Positions 32,392 to 41,301 of a DNA stretch of 52,428 bases are shown one piece after another. Location: the NCBI GenBank assembly GCA_964462185.1, contig CAYWWV010000007.1, forward strand, positions 1 to 52,428, given 5' to 3'. Position numbers and translations under genes: made by a program. A model generated the notes under the pieces. That model made no database searches and was not told where the DNA came from. It saw nothing but the letters and a program-made list of their open reading frames with translations. Every line of letters begins with the position of its first letter. The stretch's first letter is position 1. Source of the DNA: RBG-16-57-9 sp964462185 (GTDB taxonomy: Archaea > Thermoproteota > Bathyarchaeia > TCS64).

Positions 32392-33883
32392 CGGCCTCGG
32401 GGATTCGACTCAGGAGGTCCTCCGCCACCAGGTGGTGGCCCAGCTCGGCGGCGGCCAGGTCTCCCGCCAACCCGTTGAGGAAGGCGGCGGCGCAGGCCGA
32501 CTGGAAGGCCTCGAAGCCCTTGGAGAGGTATGCCCCCGTTACCCCAGTCAAGACGTCGCCCGTGCCCCCCACCGTCATCCCCGGGTTCCCCGTCCAGTTG
32601 AATCGGGTGCGATCCCCGTCGCTCACCACATCCACCCTCCCCTTGAGGAGGATGGTGGCCCCCAGCTCCCGGGCGGCCTTCTCCACCGCCCTCCCCCTCT
32701 CCCTCCACCCCTCTGGGGGGGCCTCCCCCGTCAAGGCCTTGAACTCTCCGGCGTGGGGCGTCAACACCGTCTCCCCCCCCAGCTCCACCCCTGAAAGGGC
32801 CTTCAAGGCGTCGGCGTCCACCACCAGGGGCTTACGCCTCTCGGCCACCAGGGCCACCATCTCCGCCACGGCCTCCTCCACCGCCTTCGACCTGCCCAGC
32901 CCGGGGCCCAGCGCTACGGCTGTGGCGCGCTCTAGGAAGGCCTCCAGCTCGGTTAGGCTCTGGGGTGCCAGCTCCCTCCCCGGTAGCTTGACTGCGATTA
33001 TGCTGGGGCTGAAGGAGGCCGCTGCCTGGGCCGCGCTTTCCGGTACAGCGGTGTATACCAGGTCTACCCCCGCCCTGTATGCGGCGAGGCTAGCCAGGGC
33101 TGGGGCCCCCGAGTAGGTGTGGGAGCCCCCCACCACCAGCAAGACCCCAGCCATCCCCTTGTGGCTGTCCAGGGGCCTGGGAGGGTTCACCAGGAAAACG
33201 TCTCCTGGGCCAGTGAACTCCTCGGCCTCTGGGGGGATGCCCACGGGGGCCACCACCAGCTCCCCCGTTATTTGGGGGGCCTCGCGGTAGCAGGGCTTGG
33301 GCTTGTGGAAGGTGACCGCCAAGTCGGATCGGGCTGCAACGCCGTGGATGGCCCCCGTGTCTGCCTCCACCCCCGTGGGCAGGTCTACGGACACCACGAA
33401 GGCCTTGGACCTGTTGACGGCCTCCACCACCTGTCTATGGGGGGGCCTGAGGGGGCCCCTCAGGTTTATGCCCAGGAGGCCGTCCACCACCACGTCGCAG
33501 TCCAGCTCTGGGGCTTGGGAGCCGTCTCTGACCACCCTCAGCTCCACGGTGGCCTCCATCGCCTGGACGGCCTCCAGGTTCCCCAAGGTGTCCTCCCGGG
33601 TGATCCCCCGGGGGTCTCCCACCAGCAGGGCCTCCACCTGGAAGCCCAGGCCGGCCAGGTGCCGCGCCGCCACCAGGGCGTCCCCCCCATTCCCCGAGGT
33701 GCCGGCCAACACCACCACACGGCTCCCCCGGGGGAACCGCTTGGCCACCTCCCACGCCACCGCCCTGCCCGCGTTCTCCATCATAACGGTGGTGGAGACC
33801 CCCAGCCACTGGGCGTTTAACTCCACGGCCGCCATCTCCCGGGCCGACAGATACTCTCCTAGAATCCCCAAAGCCGCCTCCAA
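32369..33883 (-). CDS. nnr: Bifunctional NAD(P)H-hydrate epimerase / ADP-dependent dehydratase
   Basis: A 504-residue fusion. The N-terminal epimerase domain (YjeF_N, about residues 1-215) has the AGTSGNGGDALVAARHLA nucleotide loop. The C-terminal ribokinase-like dehydratase (about 235-500) has LTPHAGEF and the NxGNPGMTVGGTGDVLTG active-site loop. The enzyme repairs NADHX and NADPHX, using ADP in prokaryotes. Length is normal. ATG start at 33883; a GTG is possible upstream but unneeded. Confidence 0.95.
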   Translation of the reverse strand: MEAALGILGEYLSAREMAAVELNAQWLGVSTTVMMENAGRAVAWEVAKRFPRGSRVVVLAGTSGNGGDALVAARHLAGLGFQVEALLVGDPRGITREDTLGNLEAVQAMEATVELRVVRDGSQAPELDCDVVVDGLLGINLRGPLRPPHRQVVEAVNRSKAFVVSVDLPTGVEADTGAIHGVAARSDLAVTFHKPKPCYREAPQITGELVVAPVGIPPEAEEFTGPGDVFLVNPPRPLDSHKGMAGVLLVVGGSHTYSGAPALASLAAYRAGVDLVYTAVPESAAQAAASFSPSIIAVKLPGRELAPQSLTELEAFLERATAVALGPGLGRSKAVEEAVAEMVALVAERRKPLVVDADALKALSGVELGGETVLTPHAGEFKALTGEAPPEGWRERGRAVEKAARELGATILLKGRVDVVSDGDRTRFNWTGNPGMTVGGTGDVLTGVTGAYLSKGFEAFQSACAAAFLNGLAGDLAAAELGHHLVAEDLLSRIPEAVRLCLEG

Positions 33884-33924
33884 CCATACATCGACCTAAA
33901 ACACTTAACGCTTACCCGGAGGCC

Positions 33925-34671
33925 CTAGGCCTCCACCACCAGGCTGCCCAGGGAGTCCACCAGCTCTACCGCCCCCCCACCGGCGCATCCCGCGCATCCA
34001 ACCCCCACAAACAAGAGGACCCCCGCAGAGGCAGCCGCCGCCTCATCGGTGGGCTGGTCCCCCACATACACACACCTCCCAGGGTCCACCCCCGCCTCCC
34101 GGCACGCCCAAACCACCACGTCGGGGGCGGGCTTCCCCCTCCCAGCCTTATCAGCCCCCGTCACCACTGAGAAGAGGCTGGCCACCCCCAGCTGTTCCAG
34201 GAGTCGCCGGGTGAGCACAGTCTCGCCATTGGTGGCCACCCCCAGCTTAAAGCCGGCCCCGCTGAGCTCCTGGAGCTTCTCCCCCACCCCCTCCAGGAGT
34301 CTGGGGGTGTACCCCTCCTCCTGCTGCCTGTCGGCCAACTGGTAGGCCTCCACGGCCAAGGATTTTGCCTGGTGCCACGGCATCCCGCCCCACCTGTAGA
34401 GGACCCCCGCGGCCAAGGCCAGGTCCTCCGCCCTGGTGGCCTTGCATATGGGCCCCCCAGGGTCCACCCTCCACCCCTGGGGCTCCACGCCCGTCAGCCG
34501 AGCCCACTCCCGGGCCACCTCCTCCCCCCAGGCCTCCCGCATGGCTTGAAACCGGAGCCTCCCCAGGCTGCTGTAGCGATCCCCATCGTCCACCAAAGTC
34601 CCATCCACGTCGAACAAGACCAACTCGGGCTCCACAGCCCTCCCATTCACAATAATCCGCGGCAAAACCAA
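33925..34671 (-). CDS. HAD-superfamily hydrolase (phosphoglycolate phosphatase-like)
   Basis: About 248 residues with the HAD motifs: nucleophile LFDVDGTLVDDGD near residue 21, GVATNGE for motif II and VYVGDQPTDEAAA for motif IV, with an alpha-helical cap of the phosphoglycolate phosphatase type. Small-molecule phosphatase; substrate unknown. I place the start at TTG 34671, because the frame upstream runs through a TATA box (ATATAAGAG near 34686-34694) that is about 25 bases from it; TTG 34665 is equally possible. An acidic-cysteine run (GVGCAGCAGGG) near the C-terminus is unusual. Confidence 0.82.
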   Translation of the reverse strand: MVLPRIIVNGRAVEPELVLFDVDGTLVDDGDRYSSLGRLRFQAMREAWGEEVAREWARLTGVEPQGWRVDPGGPICKATRAEDLALAAGVLYRWGGMPWHQAKSLAVEAYQLADRQQEEGYTPRLLEGVGEKLQELSGAGFKLGVATNGETVLTRRLLEQLGVASLFSVVTGADKAGRGKPAPDVVVWACREAGVDPGRCVYVGDQPTDEAAAASAGVLLFVGVGCAGCAGGGAVELVDSLGSLVVEA

Positions 34672-34728
34672 ACCTCTTAGATAACTCTTATATCTGAACA
34701 AGAGTAAGGGTTTTTAGGTGTGTAGGTT

Positions 34729-34956
34729 TTGGCTACGGCTTTCGTATTGATCAACGCGGAGATCGGGTCGGAGAGCGAGGTCCTTAAGGGTTTAAAGGGA
34801 ATCCCCGAGGTCAAGGAGGCTCACATGGTCTACGGGGTCTACGACATCATCGCCAGGCTAGAGACTGAGACCATGCAGGAGTTGAAGGACATCATCAGCT
34901 GGAAGATCAGGAGGCTCGACAAAGTCAGGTCGACCCTCACCATGATCGTGGTCTAG
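34729..34956 (+). CDS. Stand-alone Lrp/AsnC ligand-binding (RAM) domain protein
   Basis: A 75-residue alpha-beta sandwich of the Lrp/AsnC effector domain type (AFVLINAEIGSESEVLKGL..., then MVYGVYDIIARLETETMQEL) with no DNA-binding helix-turn-helix. Such stand-alone RAM proteins bind amino acids and can pair with full-length Lrp proteins. TTG start with GGTTTTTAGG upstream. Next gene (tiaS) begins 45 bases later on the same strand. Confidence 0.88.
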   Translation: MATAFVLINAEIGSESEVLKGLKGIPEVKEAHMVYGVYDIIARLETETMQELKDIISWKIRRLDKVRSTLTMIVV

Positions 34957-35000
34957 CTGGAGAACCCTTATACACTATTTTTGCTCTCCTCCCTGGATAG

Positions 35001-36353
35001 GTGAGGGAGCTGAGGCTCAGCATAGGGTTAGACGACACTGATAGCCCCGAGGGGGGGTGCACCACCTATTTGGCTGCGGTGCTGGGGGAGAGGCTCCTCC
35101 AAATGGGTGCACGGGTCTTGGGCTACCCCTTGCTGCTGAGGCTCAACCCCAACACCCCTTGGAAGACCCGGGGAAACGCGGCCCTGTGTCTGAGGCTGGA
35201 GCTCCCAGACCGCCTCTACGGGGAAGCCGTGGAGGCCACTCGGAGGCTGGTGGAGGAGCAGGCCATGTTTAGCTGCGGGAACACCAACCCTGGGGCGGTG
35301 TTCTGGGTGGGGGAGCCCCCTGCCGAGGTTAGAGACTTCTCCAGAAGGGCTGTGCGGTCCCTGGTGTCCAAGGGGGAGGCCGAGGCCCTCCTGGAGAAGC
35401 ATGGGATGGAGAGTTTGGAATACAAGAACGGGCGGGGGATAGTGGGTGCCCTGGCTGCTGTAGGGGGTATCCCAGGCGTCGACTACACCTTCGAATTGTT
35501 GGCCTACCGCTGCCCAGAGTACCGGGGAACCCCCAGGAGGGTGGACCCCCAATCCGTCTTGGAGATGGATAAGCAGCTCTCCCATGCCACCTTCAACAAC
35601 GTGGATGAGAGGGGTAGGCCCCTTATAACCCCCCACGGCCCCGACCCGGTGCTCTTCGGGGTGCGGGGGGAGACGCCCCAAGCAGTTTACACTGCCTTAA
35701 GCCTCCTCAAGATTGAGGAGCCCGTGGAGCGGTGGATGATAGCAGTCTCCAACCAGGGGACGGAGCAACACTTCGGTGCCCCCACCCCCATCTCTGGTTT
35801 GAGGGCCTACAACCCCGCTGTGGTGGAGGGCTGGGTCTCGGGGGAACCGGAAACCATCCGGGGGGGCCACGTCTTCTTCAAGGTGGCCGACGGGGGTGGA
35901 GAGGTGGTGTGCGCCGCCTTCGAGCCCACAGGTGGGTTTAGGAGTGTTGTCCGTCTGTTGCGGGTTGGCGACAGGGTGAGGGTGTTTGGGGGGGTGGTGG
36001 AGCGCCTGGGCGGCCTCGCGTTGAACCTGGAGAAGCTGGAGGTCTTAGAGGTGGCGGAGTTGACGCGGCTGGTGAAGCCCAGATGCCCCCTGTGCGGGGG
36101 GTCCACCGAGTCCATGGGGCGCGGGCAGGGCCTCAGGTGCCGCAAGTGTGGATACCGCGATGAATCCCTCAAACCCCTACCCCAACCCGTGGCCAGGGGT
36201 CTTAAGCCAGGGGTGTACCTGCCCGACAAGAGCGCCCACCGGCACCTGACCAAGCCCCTGGATAGGGTGGGCCAGGAGAAGAAGGAGCCCTATAGTTGGA
36301 TGGGGCCCACGCCGGTGCCTGCCTTCAGCTACCTGGCAGAGGGGGCTAGGTGA
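35001..36353 (+). CDS. tiaS: tRNA(Ile2) 2-agmatinylcytidine synthetase TiaS
   Basis: A 450-residue protein beginning IGLDDTDSPEGGCTTYLA, the archaeal TiaS signature whose aspartates bind ATP/Mg, with FSCGNTNPGAVFW near residue 93, an OB-fold region (about 275-350) and a C-terminal zinc ribbon (CPLCGG...CRKCGY near 375-395). It attaches agmatine to C34 of tRNA-Ile (anticodon CAU) so that it reads AUA. GTG start; the surrounding region has a TATA-like TACACTATTTTTG 25-30 bases upstream. Confidence 0.95.
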   Translation: MRELRLSIGLDDTDSPEGGCTTYLAAVLGERLLQMGARVLGYPLLLRLNPNTPWKTRGNAALCLRLELPDRLYGEAVEATRRLVEEQAMFSCGNTNPGAVFWVGEPPAEVRDFSRRAVRSLVSKGEAEALLEKHGMESLEYKNGRGIVGALAAVGGIPGVDYTFELLAYRCPEYRGTPRRVDPQSVLEMDKQLSHATFNNVDERGRPLITPHGPDPVLFGVRGETPQAVYTALSLLKIEEPVERWMIAVSNQGTEQHFGAPTPISGLRAYNPAVVEGWVSGEPETIRGGHVFFKVADGGGEVVCAAFEPTGGFRSVVRLLRVGDRVRVFGGVVERLGGLALNLEKLEVLEVAELTRLVKPRCPLCGGSTESMGRGQGLRCRKCGYRDESLKPLPQPVARGLKPGVYLPDKSAHRHLTKPLDRVGQEKKEPYSWMGPTPVPAFSYLAEGAR

Positions 36354-37221
36354 GGCCCAGGTAGTCACCTATGTTGGCCCGCTCCACCACCTTGGGGTGG
36401 AGCCTCCCGCCCCGGGTGCTCATGATGGGGTTGACGCCTGGCCCGTGGCCCGAGTAGTCGCTGGCGCCGTGGACGATGACTCCTATGGTGACCGCCCCCT
36501 TCCAGTAGCCCCGTCCGTTTATGCAGAGCTGGTCCCTCAGGCAGACCACGTCGCCCAGCCTCAGGGTTTCTAAACCGTATTTCTCCACCTGCTTGGGGTC
36601 GGTGGTCTGGATGTCGTAGTCCACCGGCTCGGTGGCCGTCTCCCAGCCTATGCCGCTGCCCATGAGGTGGCTGGGCACCTCCTTAACCACGGGGACCACC
36701 AGGCCCTCCTCGGTTTCCTCGATTCCCAGCCGGTCCAGAAGCCTGGGGCTCAGCTTGTTCAACCTAATATCGGGGTAGTCCAACAGCTCCAAGCCCACCC
36801 CGTGGGCCTTAACCTGGACCTTGTCTCCGATGGCCAGCTTCTCCAAGGTCTCATCGGGGAACCAGACCAGGTCGTCGGAGCCAGCGTGGCGACCCGTGAA
36901 CACCCCCTTGTCCCCCTTGGCCTCCCCCGAGACCACCTTCGCCTCGTTGCCGATGCAGGCCAGCCAGGCCAAGGCGCAGTCGCTGGGGTTCTTCTTCTCC
37001 TTCCCCCGGATGGTGACGCCGGGCTCCACATGGTCTCCGCTGGCCCAGCCGAAGCAGGGGTCGCCCACCTTGAGGTTGTATTTGATCCCCCCCATGCCGA
37101 GGGCCAGCTTGGGCTTGCCGTCCCACTGGGCCCGATAGGTGGAGCTGCTGGGAGCCACTATCTCCCCCTGCACGGCGATCACCAGGAGCTTGTCCCTGTT
37201 GTCTCTAAGCATCGACCCCAC
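36346..37221 (-). CDS. DUF4438 protein, copy 2 of a tandem pair
   Basis: A 291-residue protein of the DUF4438 family. It shares with the upstream neighbour the ordered blocks GMGGIKYNLKVGD, CIGNEAKVVSGEAKG, LEKLAIGDKVQVKA, YPDIRLNKLSPRLLDRLG and GRGYWKGAVTIGVIVHG, so the two arose by duplication. The mainly beta pattern and small-domain composition give no enzyme motif. Two starts are possible: 37221 or ATG 37212; the frame overlaps the 3' end of copy 1 by 17 bases, so they are co-transcribed. Function unknown. Confidence 0.85.
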   Translation of the reverse strand: MGSMLRDNRDKLLVIAVQGEIVAPSSSTYRAQWDGKPKLALGMGGIKYNLKVGDPCFGWASGDHVEPGVTIRGKEKKNPSDCALAWLACIGNEAKVVSGEAKGDKGVFTGRHAGSDDLVWFPDETLEKLAIGDKVQVKAHGVGLELLDYPDIRLNKLSPRLLDRLGIEETEEGLVVPVVKEVPSHLMGSGIGWETATEPVDYDIQTTDPKQVEKYGLETLRLGDVVCLRDQLCINGRGYWKGAVTIGVIVHGASDYSGHGPGVNPIMSTRGGRLHPKVVERANIGDYLGLT

Positions 37222-38092
37222 CCCCCAGGCCCAGGAGCCTAGAAATATTCGCCTCAGGGTCCAAAACAGGCTCCAACTGGCCCGTCCTGCAGGTCATCAA
37301 GGTGGTCACGTTAAAGCCGTGGCCCAGCTTCCTACTGGCCCCCGTGGAGACCACCCCCACCGTGACAGCCCCCTCATAGTAGCCCCGCCCCCAGGCGCTC
37401 AAGATGTCCTTCAAAGCCACCAAGTCGCCTATCCTCACCCCGGCCAGGTACTCCACGGCGTCGGGGCTCTGGGTCATCACGTTCCAGCTGCTGGCCTCGG
37501 CGGGAGCCCCCCCACTGCCCATGCCCACATACTCGGGGGGGACCACCGTGGTCACAGGGGCCTTTACGCGGCCCCCCTCCTCAGCCAACCCCCAGGCATC
37601 CAAGAGTTGAGGAGACAACCCCACCAGCCGTATGTCGGGGTAGCTGGGGAAGCTCAGCCCCACCCCAACGCTCCGCACCTGGACCTTGTCTCCGATGGCC
37701 AGCTTCTCCAAGTCCTCCTCCCCGAAGTGGGCCACCACGTGGTGGGCCCTGTCGGGGAGCCCCCCAACCTTCCCCACCACCACACCCTTAGCCCCCTTAG
37801 CCTCCCCCGAGACCACCTTCGCCTCGTTCCCCACACACGTATAGTTCCGGAAGCTGCCCTTGGCGTGGTCCTCCCCAACGCCGTCCAGGGCTACGCCTGG
37901 CTCCACCTTCTCGCCCATAGCCCAGCCAAACACGCTGTCCCCGGGCTTAACGTTGTAGACTATCCCCCCCTGGCCCAGCCCCAGGCCGGGGCGTCCCTCC
38001 CAATCGTTGAGGTAGCCCTTCCCCACCAAGGGGTGGACCACCTCCCCCAAGACACCTATCTCTAAGAGCCGGTCCCTATTACTCTCCACCAT
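37205..38092 (-). CDS. DUF4438 protein, copy 1 of a tandem pair
   Basis: A 295-residue paralogue of the next gene (blocks VYNVKPGDSVFGWAMG, CVGNEAKVVSGEAKG, LEKLAIGDKVQVRS, YPDIRLVGLSPQLLDAWG, GRGYYEGAVTVGVVSTG). Overall divergence is considerable outside these blocks, which suggests an old duplication or a hetero-oligomer. GTG start at 38092. The long conserved GNEAKVVSGEAKG motif is the most invariant feature and may be a catalytic or binding loop. Function unknown; the gene faces the divergent proteasome alpha gene across 116 bases. Confidence 0.85.
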   Translation of the reverse strand: MVESNRDRLLEIGVLGEVVHPLVGKGYLNDWEGRPGLGLGQGGIVYNVKPGDSVFGWAMGEKVEPGVALDGVGEDHAKGSFRNYTCVGNEAKVVSGEAKGAKGVVVGKVGGLPDRAHHVVAHFGEEDLEKLAIGDKVQVRSVGVGLSFPSYPDIRLVGLSPQLLDAWGLAEEGGRVKAPVTTVVPPEYVGMGSGGAPAEASSWNVMTQSPDAVEYLAGVRIGDLVALKDILSAWGRGYYEGAVTVGVVSTGASRKLGHGFNVTTLMTCRTGQLEPVLDPEANISRLLGLGGGVDA

Positions 38093-38208
38093 AGCTCAAC
38101 AACTCTTATGGGATCTAGGAAGTATTTTACACCAGTGGCCCCCTTGGCCGGTGGGGAACCCTTTAAAAACCTGGCTTCCACCTCTATTCAGAATCCGGGC
38201 TGATAGAG

Positions 38209-38910
38209 TTGTCACGTGGAAGAGAGTACGACGGAGCCATCACCATCTTCTCCCCCGAGGGCCGCATATACCAGGTTGAGTACGCCCTGGAGCTGGTCAA
38301 GAGGGGGAGCCCAATCGTGGGTGTCAAATGCAGCGAGGGCGTGGTCCTGGCGGCTGTGGAGCCACGGCTCAGCAAGTTGGCCTTGCCCATGAACAGCAAG
38401 AAGATCTTCAAGATCGACGACCACGTGGGGATGGCCATCGCAGGCCTCAGCCCCGATGCCAGGGTTTTGATCAGGGAGGCCAGGCTTTACAGCCAGAGCA
38501 ACCGCCTGCTCTACGATGAGCCTGTGGAGGTAGAGGACTTGGCCAGCACCGTGGGAAACCTGCTCCAGAGGTACACCCAGAACGCCGGCGTTCGGCCCTT
38601 CGGGGTCAGCCTCCTCATCGGAGGAGTGGATCAGTTCCGTGCCAGCCTCCTTTCCACCGACCCCAGCGGGAGCTACCGGGGCTACAAGGCCACGGCGGTG
38701 GGGCGAAACAACGAGAAAGCCAAGAAGTATCTGTCGGAGAACTACAGGGGGGAGATGGGGTTGGAGGAGGCTGTTGCCCTGGCGTTGAAGGCTTTGGCTG
38801 AGGCCGAGGATGAAGAGCTGGAGGCTGGGGGCGTTAGTGTGGCGGTCATCCCAACGGAGACCAAGTTGTTCCGGTTCCTATCTCTCGAAGAGGTTGAGAA
38901 ACACCTCTAA
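38209..38910 (+). CDS. psmA: Proteasome alpha subunit
   Basis: A 233-residue alpha-type subunit. The proteasome alpha signature YDGAITIFSPEGRIYQVEYALE occupies the N-terminus (residues 7-28), and the following KRGSPIVGVKCSEGVVLAA and GMAIAGLSPDARVLI complete the family pattern. It forms the outer rings of the 20S particle and gates entry. TTG start with TATA CCCTTTAAAAACC about 45 bases upstream. Full length for the family. Confidence 0.96.
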   Translation: MSRGREYDGAITIFSPEGRIYQVEYALELVKRGSPIVGVKCSEGVVLAAVEPRLSKLALPMNSKKIFKIDDHVGMAIAGLSPDARVLIREARLYSQSNRLLYDEPVEVEDLASTVGNLLQRYTQNAGVRPFGVSLLIGGVDQFRASLLSTDPSGSYRGYKATAVGRNNEKAKKYLSENYRGEMGLEEAVALALKALAEAEDEELEAGGVSVAVIPTETKLFRFLSLEEVEKHL

Positions 38911-38956
38911 ACACAGGGTTTATCAGTGGGACCCAGTAGAATAGGGTGAACCATCG

Positions 38957-39196
38957 ATGTCTACGACGAGGAGCAAGCCCATGGCCTCCATAACCATGCC
39001 CGACCCCAACAGCCAGGAGGTGTTAGACACCCTGAAAAGCCTGAAAGCCATCACCCCGCCAGCCGTGGCCTCCAGGTTAAACATCAAGGTGAGCGTGGCC
39101 AAGCGACTGCTGTCCCATCTGGAGGCCGAGGGAGTGGTGGAACTCGTGGCCCGGAGCCGCAACCTCAAGGTGTACGCCTTGAAGAAACCCTCTTAA
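38957..39196 (+). CDS. rps25e: Ribosomal protein eS25
   Basis: A 79-residue protein with the eS25 winged-helix core: LKAITPPAVASRLNIKVSVAKRLLSHLEAEG, followed by VVELVARSRNLKVYA. It belongs to the small ribosomal subunit. eS25 is found in TACK and Asgard archaea but is missing from most euryarchaea, which informs the lineage guess. ATG start; a possible TATA GTAGAATAGGG is 15-20 bases upstream. Confidence 0.93.
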   Translation: MSTTRSKPMASITMPDPNSQEVLDTLKSLKAITPPAVASRLNIKVSVAKRLLSHLEAEGVVELVARSRNLKVYALKKPS

Positions 39197-39567
39197 CGCC
39201 GCTCCAAGGAGATGCGGGTCCCCCTCGGCAATCCTTTTAACATCTCTAGTTTTCCCTCCAACCTGCCCACCAGGTTTACGGGGCTGGGCGTCGCCGCGTC
39301 CTCGTAGTAGAAGTTGAGGGCGTCCCTCATGGGCATATAGGCCATGTCCCCCGCCTCCACCTGGTTTACAGGCTTCTCGACCCCCCTCCTCAAACCCACC
39401 AAGACGAAGACACAGCCTTCCCCGGACATGGCCCTGCTGCGGATGGGTAGCCTACGGGTCAGGGCCTCCACGGTTAGGGGGGCCTTTAACCTGTTCAGGT
39501 GGCCTTGGACCTCCCCTATGTCCCCAACCCTAAGCCTCACCGGGGTCTTGGATACGCTTCTACTCAA
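39193..39567 (-). CDS. Cyclophilin-like fold protein
   Basis: A 124-residue beta-rich protein resembling the archaeal/bacterial cyclophilin-like (PF04126) family: GEVQGHLNRLKAPLTVEALTRRLP near residues 18-41, then GDMAYMPMRDALNFYYEDA and PVNLVGRLEGKLEMLKGL. These proteins have a cyclophilin fold without proline isomerase residues and their function is unclear. TTG/ATG start overlaps the stop of the upstream RimK-like gene by eight bases, so they form an operon. Convergent with rps25e (4-base overlap). Confidence 0.78.
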   Translation of the reverse strand: MSRSVSKTPVRLRVGDIGEVQGHLNRLKAPLTVEALTRRLPIRSRAMSGEGCVFVLVGLRRGVEKPVNQVEAGDMAYMPMRDALNFYYEDAATPSPVNLVGRLEGKLEMLKGLPRGTRISLERR

Positions 39568-40447
39568 CCAGGCTCACCCCGTGCTCCACCACCACCTTGG
39601 CCACGTTGATTCCTGTGGCCCTATGGAATCCCTGCCACCCCGGGGAGGCGTTCACCTCTAGGACCACTGGTCCCCCAGGGCCCTCGATGATGTCCACGCC
39701 GCAGTATTCCAGGCCCATGGCTTCGGAGGCCCTGAGGCCCATCTCCACCAACTCCTCCGAGGCCTCGATCTCCACCATCCTCCCCCCCTGGGCCACATTG
39801 GTCTTCCAGCTGCCAGGCGGGGCATACTTGGCCACCACTCCCAAGCACTCCCCCCCCACCACGAAAACCCGGATGTCGCGCCCAGGGTTCTCTACGTATC
39901 TCTGCAGGAGGAACGGCTGGTAGAACCGGCTCAGGGATTTGAAGGCGTTGTAGGCCAGGTCGGCGTCCTCGAACTTGATGCTCCCCCTCCCCATGCTCCC
40001 CAGGATGGGTTTGTAGACCAGGGACACCATCTCCTCAGCCATCTCGTAGGAGCGGGCCAGGCTCTCCGAGGTGAAGGTTTCAGGTATGGGGAGCCCGGCG
40101 GCTTGGAGGGTGAACTGGGTGGCGTACTTGTCCCTGCTCCTCCTGAAGGGGTAGGTGCTGTTCACCACCTTGATGCCGCTCATCTCCATGTGTTCCAGGG
40201 CGCTTATCCTGCGGGTCACCTGCTCCACGCTCCCCGGTCCAAAGCTCCTTAGGAAGCATAGGTCGAAGCCGGTAACCTCCTCCCGCCTCAACCAGAAGCG
40301 TGAGCCCTCCCCCGAGACCAGGCTTGAGACCTCGCTGATGGGCCCCGACAAGACTTGGTGGCCCAGCTTCTCAGCCTCCTCCACCAGCTCCAAGGTGTTC
40401 CTGCTGGGCTGGGAACCATATAAGACCAGTATCCTCAAGTTATTCAC
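39560..40447 (-). CDS. RimK-family ATP-grasp alpha-L-glutamate ligase
   Basis: A 295-residue ATP-grasp protein. It has an N-terminal pre-ATP domain (about 1-95), KYATQFTLQAAGLPIPET near residues 107-124, the ATP loop KPILGSMGRGSI near 146-157, LQRYVENPGRDIRVFVVGG and the Mg-binding GVDIIEGPGGPVVLEVNASPGWQG. RimK relatives add glutamate or similar amino acids to ribosomal protein S6, F420, methanopterin or amino-group carrier proteins; which one cannot be told. The cyclophilin-like gene overlaps its end. The CofE gene lies about 2 kb away, so a link to F420 polyglutamylation is possible but not supported directly. Confidence 0.85.
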   Translation of the reverse strand: MNNLRILVLYGSQPSRNTLELVEEAEKLGHQVLSGPISEVSSLVSGEGSRFWLRREEVTGFDLCFLRSFGPGSVEQVTRRISALEHMEMSGIKVVNSTYPFRRSRDKYATQFTLQAAGLPIPETFTSESLARSYEMAEEMVSLVYKPILGSMGRGSIKFEDADLAYNAFKSLSRFYQPFLLQRYVENPGRDIRVFVVGGECLGVVAKYAPPGSWKTNVAQGGRMVEIEASEELVEMGLRASEAMGLEYCGVDIIEGPGGPVVLEVNASPGWQGFHRATGINVAKVVVEHGVSLVE

Positions 40448-40530
40448 TATTCCACCAGGCCCACTAGTTGATAAAGCTGCTTCCAGCCCTGGGGGGAGCC
40501 GTTAAATCCTCTGGGCCCACCCACTACTCC

Positions 40531-41301
40531 ATGGGCCAGCTCGAGGACTACGTGGCCGCAGGGGTCCTCCAAGGCCTCCTGGAGTGGCTCCCCGTCTCCA
40601 GCGAGGGAAACCTAGCCCTCATAATCCACGCCACACTGGGAATCCAAGCCGAGCCCCTAGCCCTAGCCCTCTTCCTACACCTGGGAACCAGCATCTCCGC
40701 CCTCCTATACCTCCGAAAAGACCTCACAGCGCTCCTCCAAGACCCCGCCCAGCGAGGCCTGCTAGCCAAACTGGCCGCCGCCACCATCCTCTCAGGCCTG
40801 GTGGGGGCCCTGGTCTACACCTGGCTACACACCTCCCTCCAAGTGGGGGAGTCCCTCCTGGCCTTGACCGGGGGAGCTCTAATACTAAGCGGCCTGCTCC
40901 AACGGGCGGCCCCCAGGGAGGAGGCGGGCTCTCGCGAGCTAGACTGGATCGACGTGGTTGCACTGGGGCTGGCCCAGGGGCTCTCCGTCATACCAGGGCT
41001 ATCCCGCAGCGGCACCACCACCTCCCTCCTCCTCATAAGAGGCCACCAACCCCAGGAAGCCCTCAAAACCAGCTTCCTCCTAAGCATCCCCCTGGGCATC
41101 GCCGCAGCCACAGGCCTAGCCCTCCTCGGCCACCACACCCCCACCCCCCTCTCCCTGGTGGCAGCCCTCTCAGCCCTGGCCTCCGGCTACCTATCCATAG
41201 GGTTTATGCTGAGGCTGGCGGGGAGGCTGCCCTTCTGGGCCGTCTGCCTGGCCCTGGGCTCCTCCATGGTTCTCTCGGCTACTCCGAGCCTGGTGGCTTA
41301 G
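40531..41301 (+). CDS. uppP: Undecaprenyl-diphosphatase-like protein (UppP/BacA)
   Basis: A 256-residue membrane protein with the UppP motifs: GLLEWLPVSSEGNL near residues 14-27 and IPGLSRSGTTTSLLLI near residues 153-168, plus about eight spans. It hydrolyses polyprenyl diphosphates; in archaea it presumably recycles the dolichyl-type lipid carriers of glycosylation. ATG 40531 is used, since the frame upstream does not resemble the family. The 3' end overlaps the convergent SPFH gene by 23 bases. Confidence 0.9.
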   Translation: MGQLEDYVAAGVLQGLLEWLPVSSEGNLALIIHATLGIQAEPLALALFLHLGTSISALLYLRKDLTALLQDPAQRGLLAKLAAATILSGLVGALVYTWLHTSLQVGESLLALTGGALILSGLLQRAAPREEAGSRELDWIDVVALGLAQGLSVIPGLSRSGTTTSLLLIRGHQPQEALKTSFLLSIPLGIAAATGLALLGHHTPTPLSLVAALSALASGYLSIGFMLRLAGRLPFWAVCLALGSSMVLSATPSLVA

